Of a stretch of DNA of 64,000 bases, positions 34,194 through 42,803 are shown piece by piece. Below the pieces are notes generated by a model. It did no database searches. It was given only the letters and a program-made list of their open reading frames with translations, and was not told the origin of the DNA. Both the position numbers and the translations under genes were made by a program. Source of the DNA: an uncultured Lachnospiraceae bacterium (lineage in GTDB: Bacteria; Bacillota; Clostridia; Lachnospirales; Lachnospiraceae); contig CADADA010000007.1 of the NCBI GenBank assembly GCA_902786515.1, positions 1 to 64,000 on the forward strand, read 5' to 3'. Within the stretch, counting starts at the first letter, position 1; each line of letters opens with the position of its first letter.

Positions 34194-35129
34194 TTACGAA
34201 TTAAGATTTGACAATGCTCTCATTATGATGTCGATATCCTTACTTTCGAGTTCCTGTATGATATGCAGATATGTTTTTTGAGTTGTGGTTATATTTGAAT
34301 GTCCCAATCTGCGTGCAACGCTGGCGATAGAAACTCCGGCGAACAGAAGCAAAGAAGCATGTGTATGCCGTAATCCGTGGATGGATATTATTGGAATATC
34401 AACGTTTTTACAATGTCTGGCGAGTAAATCATTGATGGTAGAATTGTACACTTTATTCACTGCAAATATAGGCTTGTCCTCCGGCAGATTCTTAATCAGT
34501 TCGGCAAATTGAATTACCGTTTGCCAGTCTAAAGGGATTTTTCTTACAGAAGATTGGTTTTTTGTAGGTAAAAAGCCACTTCCCCCTTTATAATCCCATG
34601 TTTTGGAAACAGATAGAAGTTGATGACTTAAATCAAAATCTTTTGGTGTTAATGCCAATGCCTCTGAGAATCTCATTCCGGTTTTGGCGATTAATAAAAT
34701 AAGCCAATCCATATTAATCTCGTGTGACAAATTCAAATCATCTAAAAGTTTGTGAAGTTCATATTGATTCAGGTATTTAGGCTTCTTATCACGGGGCTGT
34801 TTTCCTTTGATTATAGCTTTTCTTGTAGGATCACGTGGGATAAGTCCTTCGTCTACAGCATCTAAGATTGCACATTTTAAATGATGATGAAAGTCCATAG
34901 TTGTCTGCCTTTCATGCTCTATAGCGTAGTCATTAAGCAATTTTTGATAAGTAATGCGGTCAAGCTCATCGAGTGGTAAATCTGGAATCAGTTTTAAAAG
35001 CCATTGATGAGCCATGTTATATTTGCTCATTGTAACAGGTCGGATTGCCCCTTCTTTGTAGACGGAAATCCATTGTTTATAGTAATCGCAAAATAACATT
35101 TTCTTTTTATCGGTTGTTATTTCATTCAT
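34194..35129 (-). CDS. Tyrosine recombinase linked to the type I RM locus
   Basis: The start at 35129 (MNEITTDKKK) is chosen since GGAGGA lies 7-8 bases upstream; an earlier ATG at 35144 overlaps that site. The 311-residue protein has an N-terminal SAM-like DNA-binding domain and a complete catalytic domain: R153 (TGMRFSEAL), a lysine near 190, H251 and R254 (HGLRHTHAS), H277 (RRLGHSN) and nucleophile Y287 (TYLHI). Proteins of this size next to hsdMS in Firmicutes reassort specificity genes. Here a silent hsdS segment lies 3.5 kb downstream of hsdS, in the same orientation, so exchange rather than simple inversion would be expected. Its sites are not identified. Confidence 0.88.
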   Translation of the reverse strand: MNEITTDKKKMLFCDYYKQWISVYKEGAIRPVTMSKYNMAHQWLLKLIPDLPLDELDRITYQKLLNDYAIEHERQTTMDFHHHLKCAILDAVDEGLIPRDPTRKAIIKGKQPRDKKPKYLNQYELHKLLDDLNLSHEINMDWLILLIAKTGMRFSEALALTPKDFDLSHQLLSVSKTWDYKGGSGFLPTKNQSSVRKIPLDWQTVIQFAELIKNLPEDKPIFAVNKVYNSTINDLLARHCKNVDIPIISIHGLRHTHASLLLFAGVSIASVARRLGHSNITTTQKTYLHIIQELESKDIDIIMRALSNLNS

Positions 35130-35270
35130 AGATACGTCCTCCATTTACTGTATATTTCACACGCCAATAAAAAGTATACTTAACTAAAATATGAGGGAAA
35201 AGAGTTTTCAAAATCTTGATAATCCGTTATACTATTTACATATGACATGATTATAGTAGGAGGGATTAAT

Positions 35271-36980
35271 ATGTTGCCGGTAGCTGTCGCAGGTGAAGAC
35301 TCTTTTGAAGAAATACGAAAGCAAAATATATTTTATATAGATAAGACATATTTTATTAAGGAATGGTGGGAATCAAAGACAAAGGTATCTTTGATAACCC
35401 GCCCCAGGCGTTTTGGAAAAACGTTAAATATGAATATGTTAGATTGTTTTTTCTCATTAAAATATTCAAATCGAAGTGATTTGTTTGAAGGACTTTCAAT
35501 CTGGAAAGATAAGGAATACAGGGAGATTCAGGGAACATATCCGGTGATAAATCTGTCGTTTGCTTCTGTAAAAGGAATCTGCTTTGAAGATGTAAGAGAG
35601 ATTATTTGTCAATTAATTACAAATGTATATAAAAAAAATTGTGATTATGAATTAAAGAATAAAATTACAGATACAGATAAGGATTTTGTACAAAGCGTCA
35701 ACAGAAATATGTCTACCGGTATGGCGATGCAGAGTTTACAGGTTCTGTCTGAAATCTTATATAGTGTGTATGGTAAAAAAGTAATCATACTTTTGGACGA
35801 ATACGACACACCGCTCATCGAAGCATACACGCACGGATACTGGGATGAGATGACGGAATTCATGAGAGGACTGTTTAATGCAACATTCAAATCAAACCCG
35901 GCATTATACAGAGGTTTGTTGACCGGGATTACGAGAATCAGTAAAGAGTCTATGTTTTCTGATTTGAATAATTTAAAGGTTTGCACAACTACTTCAAGAG
36001 AATACGCAACCTGTTTTGGCTTTACAGAAGAGGAAGTATTTGAGGCATTGGATACTTACGGTCTGGGAGATAAAAAAGAAGCGGTAAAGCGGTGGTACGA
36101 CGGACCTGTATTTGGCAATCAGAAAGATATGTACAACCCGTGGTCCATTATCTGTTTTATGACGGAAGGAACTTTAAAAAATTATTGGGTAAATACGAGT
36201 TCTAATGTGTTGGTTAATCAATTAATGCAAACCGGATCAAAAAACATAAAAATGGAATTAGAAGATTTACTGCAGGAGAAAAGTGTTTTTGTTGAAATAG
36301 AAGAAGAAACATCATACAACCAGCTGGACAACAACCCGAAAGCAATTTGGGGATTGCTGGTAGCAAGTGGTTATATAAAAGTAGTGCAGATTTGTTATGT
36401 AGATGACAATCGTGGACAAAAGAAAATAAAATACGAACTGCGTATTACAAATGAAGAAGTTTATCAAATGTTTGCAAATTTTGTGAATGATTGGTTTCAT
36501 TCGGAAGATACAGGGGATGTTTATAATGCGTTTTTGCAGGCAATGCTTGAACATGATCTGGAATTGATGAATGAATACATGAATGAAGTAGCATTAAACG
36601 TATTTAGTTCATTTGATACAGGCAATCATCCCGGCATTCGCAGAAAACCTGAGAATTTTTATCATGGATTTGTGCTGGGACTAATGATGGATTTGTATTC
36701 AGAATATGAAATAAAATCCAACAGAGAGAGTGGTTTGGGCAGATATGATGTAATGCTTATCCCGAAGAATCTGGAAAAAGACGCATTTGTTTTGGAATTT
36801 AAAGTATTTCATCCAAGTAAAGAAAAAACGTTGGAAGACACGGTAAAGTCTGCAATGAAACAAATAGATGAAAAAAAATACGTAGCTACACTTTTAGAAA
36901 AAGGCATACCAAGAGAAAATATTTATTGCTATGGGTTTGCGTTTGAGGGTAAAAAAGTATTGATAGGAACAGGAAATTAA
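35271..36980 (+). CDS. AAA-ATPase-like protein with PD-(D/E)XK nuclease domain
   Basis: ATG 35271 follows AGGAGGG; the longer frame from 35247 includes that site. The 569-residue product matches the abundant family that pairs an AAA-ATPase-like domain (PF09820; YIDKTYFI, P-loop RPRRFGKTLNM, VIILLDEYDTPL as Walker B) with a C-terminal PD-(D/E)XK domain (PF08011; RYDVML...FVLEFKV, with D and ExK). These genes occur in many copies in Lachnospiraceae and Bacteroidetes; their role is unknown but the nuclease and ATPase suggest defence or mobility. It stands 11 bases before hsdM and may be cotranscribed. Confidence 0.88.
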   Translation: MLPVAVAGEDSFEEIRKQNIFYIDKTYFIKEWWESKTKVSLITRPRRFGKTLNMNMLDCFFSLKYSNRSDLFEGLSIWKDKEYREIQGTYPVINLSFASVKGICFEDVREIICQLITNVYKKNCDYELKNKITDTDKDFVQSVNRNMSTGMAMQSLQVLSEILYSVYGKKVIILLDEYDTPLIEAYTHGYWDEMTEFMRGLFNATFKSNPALYRGLLTGITRISKESMFSDLNNLKVCTTTSREYATCFGFTEEEVFEALDTYGLGDKKEAVKRWYDGPVFGNQKDMYNPWSIICFMTEGTLKNYWVNTSSNVLVNQLMQTGSKNIKMELEDLLQEKSVFVEIEEETSYNQLDNNPKAIWGLLVASGYIKVVQICYVDDNRGQKKIKYELRITNEEVYQMFANFVNDWFHSEDTGDVYNAFLQAMLEHDLELMNEYMNEVALNVFSSFDTGNHPGIRRKPENFYHGFVLGLMMDLYSEYEIKSNRESGLGRYDVMLIPKNLEKDAFVLEFKVFHPSKEKTLEDTVKSAMKQIDEKKYVATLLEKGIPRENIYCYGFAFEGKKVLIGTGN

Positions 36981-36991
36981 AGGAGAAAAAA

Positions 36992-38587
36992 ATGGCTGAA
37001 AGTAAGGATTTATTACAAGTATTGTGGAGTGGTGCGGATGTACTTCGCGGAAAAATGGATGCTAATGAATATAAAACATATTTGTTAGGATTAGTGTTTT
37101 ATAAATATTTGTCAGATTCATATTTATCTAAGGTATATGATCTTTTAAATGATGCAATACCGGATTCTTTGGATGAAGCACAGGAGCAATATGAAGAGAT
37201 TATGAAGACGGATGATGCAAAGGATTTGCTAGAAGAACTTAAGAGTTCTTTGCATTATACACTTGATCCTGATATGACTTATGTAAGTATTTTAAAAGCT
37301 GCAAAGAATAATGCATTTAACAGGGAGAAATTGCAGGCTGCATTTAATAAAATTCAGGAATCAGACGAGCTGTTCAATGGTTTGTTTGCGGATGTAGATT
37401 TGTATTCTAACAGACTCGGAACAGGTGATCAGAAGCAGAGTGCTACGATTGCAGATGTTATAAAGGTTCTTGACGGAGCAGATTTGATTCATGCAAAGGG
37501 AGATGTTCTTGGAAATGCGTATGAATATCTGATTGGTCAGTTTGCATCTGAGACAGGAAAAAAGGCCGGCGAGTTCTACACTCCTCACGGTCCGGCTCAG
37601 ATTCTGTGTCGGATTGCCATGACCGGACAGGAAGATAAAAAAGGACTTCAGGTATATGATCCGTGTATGGGTTCCGGTTCACTTATGCTTAGCTGCCGTA
37701 ATTATTCAAGTGAACCTGATTACATAAAATATTATGGGCAGGAGCTTATGCCTTCTACATATAATCTTGCGAGAATGAATATGTTTCTTCACGGAGTTCT
37801 TCCGGAAAACCAGCATTTAAGAAATGCAGACACTTTAGATGCAGACTGGCCTACGGATGAAGTTACTGAATTTGATGCTGTAACAATGAATCCGCCTTAT
37901 TCTGCAAAATGGTCTGCTGCGGAAGGATTTAAGCAGGACGAGCGTTTTATGGACTATGGCGGAAAACTTGCGCCTAAATCTAAGGCTGACTATGCCTTTT
38001 TATTGCACGGATTCTATCATTTGAAACAGACAGGAACTATGGCTATCGTTTTACCGCACGGTGTGTTATTCAGAGGTGCAGCGGAAGGTTCTATTAGGGA
38101 AACTCTGCTTAAGAATGGTTCGATATATGCCGTTATCGGCCTGCCTTCAAATATGTTTTACAATACGTCAATCCCTACCTGTATAATTGTTTTAAAAAAG
38201 CACAGAGATGGAAGGAATGTCTTATTCATTGACGCCTCAAATCTTTTTGAAAAGGACAAGAAGCAGAATGTGATGCGTGACGAGCATATTGACAAAGTAT
38301 TAGAACTTTATAATGACAGAAAGTCTGTTGATAAGCAGGCATATTTAGCATCTTATGAGGATATAAAAGCGAACGATTATAACTTAAATATTCCGCGTTA
38401 TGTAGATACCAGCGAAGAGGAAGAGGAAATTGACTTGAAGGCTTTGACTTCTGAAATGAAGAAAACAAATGCGGAAATTAAAGAGGCAAACATTGCATTA
38501 AAACAGATGCTGAATGATTTGACATTTGCAACGCCTGAGACGGCGGATGCCGTGCATGATTTTATGGCGTTATTTGAGGAGGTGTAG
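36992..38587 (+). CDS. hsdM: Type I restriction-modification methyltransferase subunit HsdM
   Basis: The 531-residue N6-adenine methyltransferase has an N-terminal helical HsdM_N domain (MDANEYKTYLLGLVFYKYLSDSY), the AdoMet-binding motif YDPCMGSGSLML (D223) and the catalytic NPPY at 300-303. It pairs with HsdS to methylate the target and with HsdR to restrict. An AAGGAG site precedes the ATG. The hsdS gene begins 3 bases after its stop. C-terminal helices (residues ~480-530) would contact HsdS. Confidence 0.95.
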   Translation: MAESKDLLQVLWSGADVLRGKMDANEYKTYLLGLVFYKYLSDSYLSKVYDLLNDAIPDSLDEAQEQYEEIMKTDDAKDLLEELKSSLHYTLDPDMTYVSILKAAKNNAFNREKLQAAFNKIQESDELFNGLFADVDLYSNRLGTGDQKQSATIADVIKVLDGADLIHAKGDVLGNAYEYLIGQFASETGKKAGEFYTPHGPAQILCRIAMTGQEDKKGLQVYDPCMGSGSLMLSCRNYSSEPDYIKYYGQELMPSTYNLARMNMFLHGVLPENQHLRNADTLDADWPTDEVTEFDAVTMNPPYSAKWSAAEGFKQDERFMDYGGKLAPKSKADYAFLLHGFYHLKQTGTMAIVLPHGVLFRGAAEGSIRETLLKNGSIYAVIGLPSNMFYNTSIPTCIIVLKKHRDGRNVLFIDASNLFEKDKKQNVMRDEHIDKVLELYNDRKSVDKQAYLASYEDIKANDYNLNIPRYVDTSEEEEEIDLKALTSEMKKTNAEIKEANIALKQMLNDLTFATPETADAVHDFMALFEEV

Positions 38588-38589
38588 GT

Positions 38590-39852
38590 ATGGGAAATAG
38601 ACCTAATATAAGGTTTAAGGGGTTTGATGACGATTGGGAACAGCGTAAGGTTTTTGATGTGGCTGAAGTTGTCGGTGGTGGAACACCAAGTACAACAAAT
38701 CCTGAATATTGGGATGGTGATATAAACTGGTACGCTCCAGCGGAAATTGGAGAGAAGATTTATGTTGATAGCAGCGAAAGAAAAATAACAAAACTCGGTT
38801 TAGAAAAGAGTTCCGCTAAAATACTTCCTGCACATAAAACAGTTCTGTTTACAAGTAGGGCTGGAATTGGAAATACCGCTATTTTACGTACTCCTGCGGC
38901 AACTAATCAAGGCTTTCAGTCTATGGTTTTACATGATGATATTAACCCGTATTTTGTATTTTCAATGACTGACATGATAAAGGGAAAAGCTGAAAGAGTT
39001 GCTTCTGGTTCTACCTTTGCAGAGATATCTGGAAAGATGCTTGGGAACCTTGAATTTATGTTTCCTTCAAAGGATGAGCAAGACAAAATAGGCTGCTATT
39101 TTGAGTTTTTTGACAACCTTATCACCCTTCATCAACGTAAGTGTGATGAGACAAAAGAACTTAAAAAATTTATGCTCCAAAAAATGTTTCCGAAAAATGG
39201 TGAAAAAGTTCCGGAAATTCGATTTTCTGGATTTACTGACGATTGGGAACAGCGTAAGCTGGGAGAGGTCTTCGAAGAGTACTCAGAAAAGAACCATGAA
39301 GAGCTCCCCGCTTTGACCATAATTCAGGGTGGCGGAACAGTCAGAAGAGATGAGTCAGACAGGGCGATTCAATATGATAAAGCCAGTCTTTCAAGTTATA
39401 AAATGGTAAGAAAAGATGACTTCATTATGCATCTTCGTTCCTTTGAAGGCGGACTTGAAAAAGCAACCTGCGATGGCATTATAAGTCCCGCATATCATAC
39501 ATTTCACGGTGATGAAGCTGACTCAAGATTTTATTATGCTTTCTTCAGATCATATGATTTTATAAAGAGGAAACTGGTTCCTCACATCTATGGAATCCGA
39601 GACGGAAAAAGTATAGATGTTGATGGATTAAAAAGCATTATGGTTCCTTATCCTTCCTATGATGAGCAGAAGAAAATTGGCGACTTTTTAGAGGAGATGG
39701 ACAACCTTATCACCCTTCATCAACGTAAGTGTGATGACCTTAAACAAATGAAGAAATATATGTTGCAGAACATGTTTCCTTCAGCAAAAGGAAATAAAAT
39801 TGCATGTATATCAGATAATACTACGTTACCAATATATTCTGATGGGGAGTGA
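38590..39852 (+). CDS. hsdS: Type I restriction-modification specificity subunit HsdS
   Basis: The 420-residue subunit has the two target-recognition domains of the family: TRD1 about 10-185 and TRD2 about 215-375. Each is opened by the same conserved block (DDWEQRK) and closed by the same helix (NLITLHQRKCD). At the DNA level these blocks are long identical direct repeats: 38,628-38,649 = 39,237-39,258 (22 bp) and 39,112-39,149 = 39,700-39,737 (38 bp). They are natural points for domain exchange with the silent copy at 42,045-42,641. The gene stops 5 bases ahead of the DUF3990 gene. Confidence 0.95.
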   Translation: MGNRPNIRFKGFDDDWEQRKVFDVAEVVGGGTPSTTNPEYWDGDINWYAPAEIGEKIYVDSSERKITKLGLEKSSAKILPAHKTVLFTSRAGIGNTAILRTPAATNQGFQSMVLHDDINPYFVFSMTDMIKGKAERVASGSTFAEISGKMLGNLEFMFPSKDEQDKIGCYFEFFDNLITLHQRKCDETKELKKFMLQKMFPKNGEKVPEIRFSGFTDDWEQRKLGEVFEEYSEKNHEELPALTIIQGGGTVRRDESDRAIQYDKASLSSYKMVRKDDFIMHLRSFEGGLEKATCDGIISPAYHTFHGDEADSRFYYAFFRSYDFIKRKLVPHIYGIRDGKSIDVDGLKSIMVPYPSYDEQKKIGDFLEEMDNLITLHQRKCDDLKQMKKYMLQNMFPSAKGNKIACISDNTTLPIYSDGE

Positions 39853-39857
39853 TAAAC

Positions 39858-40511
39858 ATGAATAATATAACATTGTACCATGGTACTGTAGATAAGATTG
39901 TAGTCCCGACTTTTGGGCGGGGAAATGATAAGCATGATTACGGACGCGGGTTCTATCTGACAGAAGATTTGAATTTGGCTAAGGAGTGGGCTGTTTGCAG
40001 ACCAAACGAAAAAAGCGGGTGGGTGCACAAGTTTGAATTGGATACGAAAGAATTAAAAATACTGGACTTCCAGCAAAAAAATATTCTAGCATGGCTCGCA
40101 GAATTGATGAAACATAGAGATGCATCTGATTCAAAAAGATATCGTATGTTGGCTGCAAAATTTATAAACAAATATGGAATAGACACATCAAAATATGACA
40201 TTATAAAAGGATGGCGGGCAGATGCGTCTTATTTCTATATTGCAAAGGAGTTTGTGAGAGATAATATAGATTTGGATATTCTGGAAGAGTTACTTTCACT
40301 TGGAAACCTTGGTATTCAATATTGTATAAAATCTGAGCTTGCATACTCAAAATTAAAAGAGATTAACGCAGAATTAATTATGGTTGATTATGAAGAATTC
40401 AACAAAAGATATAATCATCGTGATGCCGTTGCAAGAAGAAGGATGAGAGAGCTGGTTGATTCAGATGCCAATAAAGTTACAAATGTATTCAGCACTTTGT
40501 TTGAGAGGTGA
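39858..40511 (+). CDS. DUF3990 protein, predicted ADP-ribosyltransferase toxin
   Basis: ATG 39858 is chosen for GGGAGT 7 bases upstream; GTG 39849 overlaps the hsdS stop. The 217-residue protein matches DUF3990, a family placed (as I recall) in the ADP-ribosyltransferase clan. The expected landmarks are LYHGT with H8, DYGRGFYLTEDLNLAKEWA with Y33, and IQYCIKSE with Q154, an H-Y-Q arrangement like H-Y-[E/D/Q] transferases. No signal peptide is present, so any target is intracellular. The NADAR gene two positions downstream, a family that removes ADP-ribose, suggests a toxin/antidote pair. Activity and target are inferred. Confidence 0.75.
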   Translation: MNNITLYHGTVDKIVVPTFGRGNDKHDYGRGFYLTEDLNLAKEWAVCRPNEKSGWVHKFELDTKELKILDFQQKNILAWLAELMKHRDASDSKRYRMLAAKFINKYGIDTSKYDIIKGWRADASYFYIAKEFVRDNIDLDILEELLSLGNLGIQYCIKSELAYSKLKEINAELIMVDYEEFNKRYNHRDAVARRRMRELVDSDANKVTNVFSTLFER

Positions 40512-40517
40512 TTTTTT

Positions 40518-40937
40518 TTGAAAGCGTATCCTATAGATTATTTAAACGACGTAGTTGAGAATCAGGGGAAGCTATTTGATTATGTAGCACAAAAATACCC
40601 AGATAAAGATACAAAAGATTTCATCAATTTCTACATGAAAAGTAAGACAAGAAAAAATATAGATGAAGCAATGGCTTATGTAAGCACAATGGATGCACTT
40701 GAATTATTTGAATATTTTAAAGATACGGAATCATATGAATTCAAATCTGGTAAAGCAATGGAGGGATTTATGCCGGATTGGTTAGGCGAATTCTATGCTT
40801 ACTATCAATGGTTTTATAATATGCCAAGCGCAGAACTTGTAAAAAAAATACCTTTGGATTTCTTAATGACGGCATACCATGGACTTCATGATTTAGACTT
40901 GGAGCTTGCTGTAAAAAAGGTAGGTGAAACCTCATGA
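40518..40937 (+). CDS. Unknown helical protein between ART and NADAR genes
   Basis: Translation starts at TTG 40518 with GAGGTG 8 bases upstream. The 139-residue product is predicted mostly alpha-helical, with no signal peptide and no catalytic motif that I recognise. Conserved-looking patches are DVVENQGKLFDYV, FMPDWLGEFYAYYQWFYNMPSAELVKKIP and YHGLHDLDLELAVKKVGE. Its gene overlaps the NADAR gene by ATGA and lies 6 bases after DUF3990, so the three are made together. It may be a third component such as a neutraliser, substrate or adaptor. Confidence 0.75.
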   Translation: MKAYPIDYLNDVVENQGKLFDYVAQKYPDKDTKDFINFYMKSKTRKNIDEAMAYVSTMDALELFEYFKDTESYEFKSGKAMEGFMPDWLGEFYAYYQWFYNMPSAELVKKIPLDFLMTAYHGLHDLDLELAVKKVGETS

Positions 40938-41407
40938 ATATAATATGCTTTCACAATCCAGAAGAAGAAAACGGATATTTAAGCAATTGGTATCTCTCTG
41001 AATTTGCATTTGCAAATAAAACATTTAGCTCAATGGAACAATACATGATGTACCGCAAAGCAATATGCTTTGGCGATACGAAAATCGCATCACAGATAAT
41101 GTCAACCACTGATGTTGCCAAAATAAAAAAATTAGGAAGACTTGTATCTGGTTACAATGATAATATCTGGAATGGCATGAGACAGATAATCGTATATGAA
41201 GGATTGCTTTGCAAATTTTCACAGAATGAACCTTTAAAGAAAAAGCTCATTGCAACAGGAAATTTTATTATTGCTGAATGTGCCGTGAACGACAGAATTT
41301 GGGGAATCGGCTTGTCAATGACTGATTCTAACAGGTTCGACATGAATAAATGGAGAGGCGATAATTTGCTTGGATATGCATTGATGATGGTTAGAGAAAA
41401 GTTATAA
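40934..41407 (+). CDS. NADAR-domain protein (YbiA-like), predicted ADP-ribosyl hydrolase
   Basis: The 157-residue protein is a compact NADAR domain (also called DUF1768/YbiA-like): EENGYLSNWYLSEFAF, the SSMEQYMMYRKA segment with the conserved Glu, IWNGMRQIIVYEGLLCKFSQN, and AECAVNDRIWGIGLSMTD. NADAR proteins act in NAD/ADP-ribose metabolism and some remove ADP-ribose from guanine bases as antidotes to DarT1-type toxins (established for other systems). Here it overlaps the helical protein gene by four bases (ATGA) and is encoded 423 bp downstream of a predicted ADP-ribosyltransferase, so an antidote role is likely. Confidence 0.85.
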   Translation: MNIICFHNPEEENGYLSNWYLSEFAFANKTFSSMEQYMMYRKAICFGDTKIASQIMSTTDVAKIKKLGRLVSGYNDNIWNGMRQIIVYEGLLCKFSQNEPLKKKLIATGNFIIAECAVNDRIWGIGLSMTDSNRFDMNKWRGDNLLGYALMMVREKL

Positions 41408-41474
41408 TTATTGTACTTGACAACAAGTAAAAGCTTCGCCTCTAAGTGTAAAAAAGGATTAAATATTCATAAAA

Positions 41475-41873
41475 GTCACCTAAAATCCAAAAAACGTCGA
41501 AATGGGTGACAAAAATAAGAGCAATAAAAACTCTAAAAATAACAGAACTCACCCAAAATCCAAAAAACGTCGAAATGGGTGACAAAAATGGAAGTAAAAA
41601 AGAAAACGAAAAAAACAAAAGTCACCTAAAAACGAAAAAAAGTCAAAATGGGTGAGAAAAACGAGAGAAAAAAGAAAAACGAAAAAAATAAAAGTCACCT
41701 AAAAACGAAAAAAGTCAAAAATGGGTGAGAAAAACGAGAGAAAAAAGAAAAACGAAAAAAATAAAAGTCACCTAAAAACGAAAAAAAGTCAAAATGGGTG
41801 AGAAAAACGAGAGAAAAAAGAAAAACGAAAAAAATAAAAGTCACCTAAAAGACGAAAAATGGTGAAATCGGTG
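41475..41873. repeat. Six-unit hairpin array, 73-bp period
   Basis: Units begin at 41475, 41549, 41621, 41694, 41767 and 41840. Each holds an inverted repeat (GTCACCT ... GGGTGAC or a near variant) spanning about 36 bp, then an A-rich spacer (AAAAACGAGAGAAAAAAG). Units 3 to 5 are almost identical; the outer ones have diverged. Read on the minus strand each hairpin is followed by T-rich sequence, as in a series of terminators. There is no coding frame in it. Confidence 0.82.
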
Positions 41874-42044
41874 AAAAGAGGCAAGAAAAACATTTCTACA
41901 AAAGATGATAGTGTGTATGTGTGATGAAAAACAAGTTTAAGTATGTTGATTCGTCGGAAGTCATGTGCGGTATTTAATTATTGGAAGAAAAAATAAATAA
42001 TGCTTTTTATAAAATAGCTGATAAATGATAATGTATACAATTAT

Positions 42045-42641
42045 TCTTGGGAACAGCGTAAGTTAGGTGAATTATGTGAAAGAGTCACTAGAAAGAATAA
42101 AAATGGGGAATGCGATTTACCCCTTACAATTGCTTCGCAATATGGGCTAATTGATCAGCGAGACTTCTTTAATAAGGTAGTTGCAGCTAAGGACATGTCA
42201 AACTACTATCTTCTGAAAAAAGGAGAATTTGCATACAACAAGAGCTATTCAAATGGTTACGATTATGGTTCTATAAAACGTCTTAATGTCTATGAACAGG
42301 GCTGTTTATCTACATTATACATTTGCTTTGGAATTACATCTGATGACATAGAATCAGATTACCTGGAGTGTTTTTTTGACACCCTTAAGTGGTACTCAGA
42401 TATAACCATGATATGTGCTGAAGGTGCCAGAAATCATGGACTTTTGAATGTTGATACAAAAGCGTTTTTTGACGAAGTAACTATCGAAATGCCTTCATCG
42501 AAGGAAGAACAAAAGAAGATTTCAACATATTTGAATAACCTTGATAACCTTATCACCCTTCATCAGCGAAAGGAATGTAGCAAAGAGAAGAATGCTATGT
42601 ATCAATCTGAAATTATCAGGAAATCATATAATCATATGTAA
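42045..42641 (+). pseudogene. Silent hsdS specificity segment (hsdS')
   Basis: The open frame reads SWEQRKLGELCERVTRK... through LDNLDNLITLHQRKE and corresponds to one complete target-recognition domain with its flanking conserved blocks. There is no start codon or ribosome binding site near 42,045, and the frame upstream is closed by TAG at 42,015. Its edges match the hsdS repeats (42,047-42,062 and 42,543-42,571), in the same orientation. The TRD differs from both TRDs of the expressed hsdS, so it is a spare specificity that could be recombined in. Confidence 0.85.
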
Positions 42642-42657
42642 TAGAAGCCAAATCCCA

Positions 42658-42692
42658 ACGGATTTCGCTGTGAAACGTATCAGTTAGTCATT
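42658..42692. repeat. Inverted copy of the 2,357-2,391 element end
   Basis: These 35 bases, read on the minus strand, match 2,357-2,391 at 30 positions, including an exact CACAGCGAAATCCGT. They lie between the silent hsdS segment and hsdR. No partner end was found near the 41,475 array, so this may be a solo end or decayed element. Confidence 0.6.
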
Positions 42693-42803
42693 TTATGAAA
42701 TGTGTGTTATACTTGAAGAAACATAGTTTCATTTAAATAGTGAAATAGAATAAAATAAAAACATCTTATGTAACCAAAGAACGGGAAAGGACAAGTAAAT
42801 AAA

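Noticed and set aside
41475..41873. Type III toxin-antitoxin RNA array (ToxIN-like) upstream of a toxin
   Set aside because: Type III repeats lie before the toxin with promoter and terminator; here the array is after the NADAR gene and no ToxN-like protein follows.
38590..42641. Invertible hsdS (phase inversion)
   Set aside because: All shared blocks are in direct orientation, so inversion between them is not possible; exchange or deletion is.
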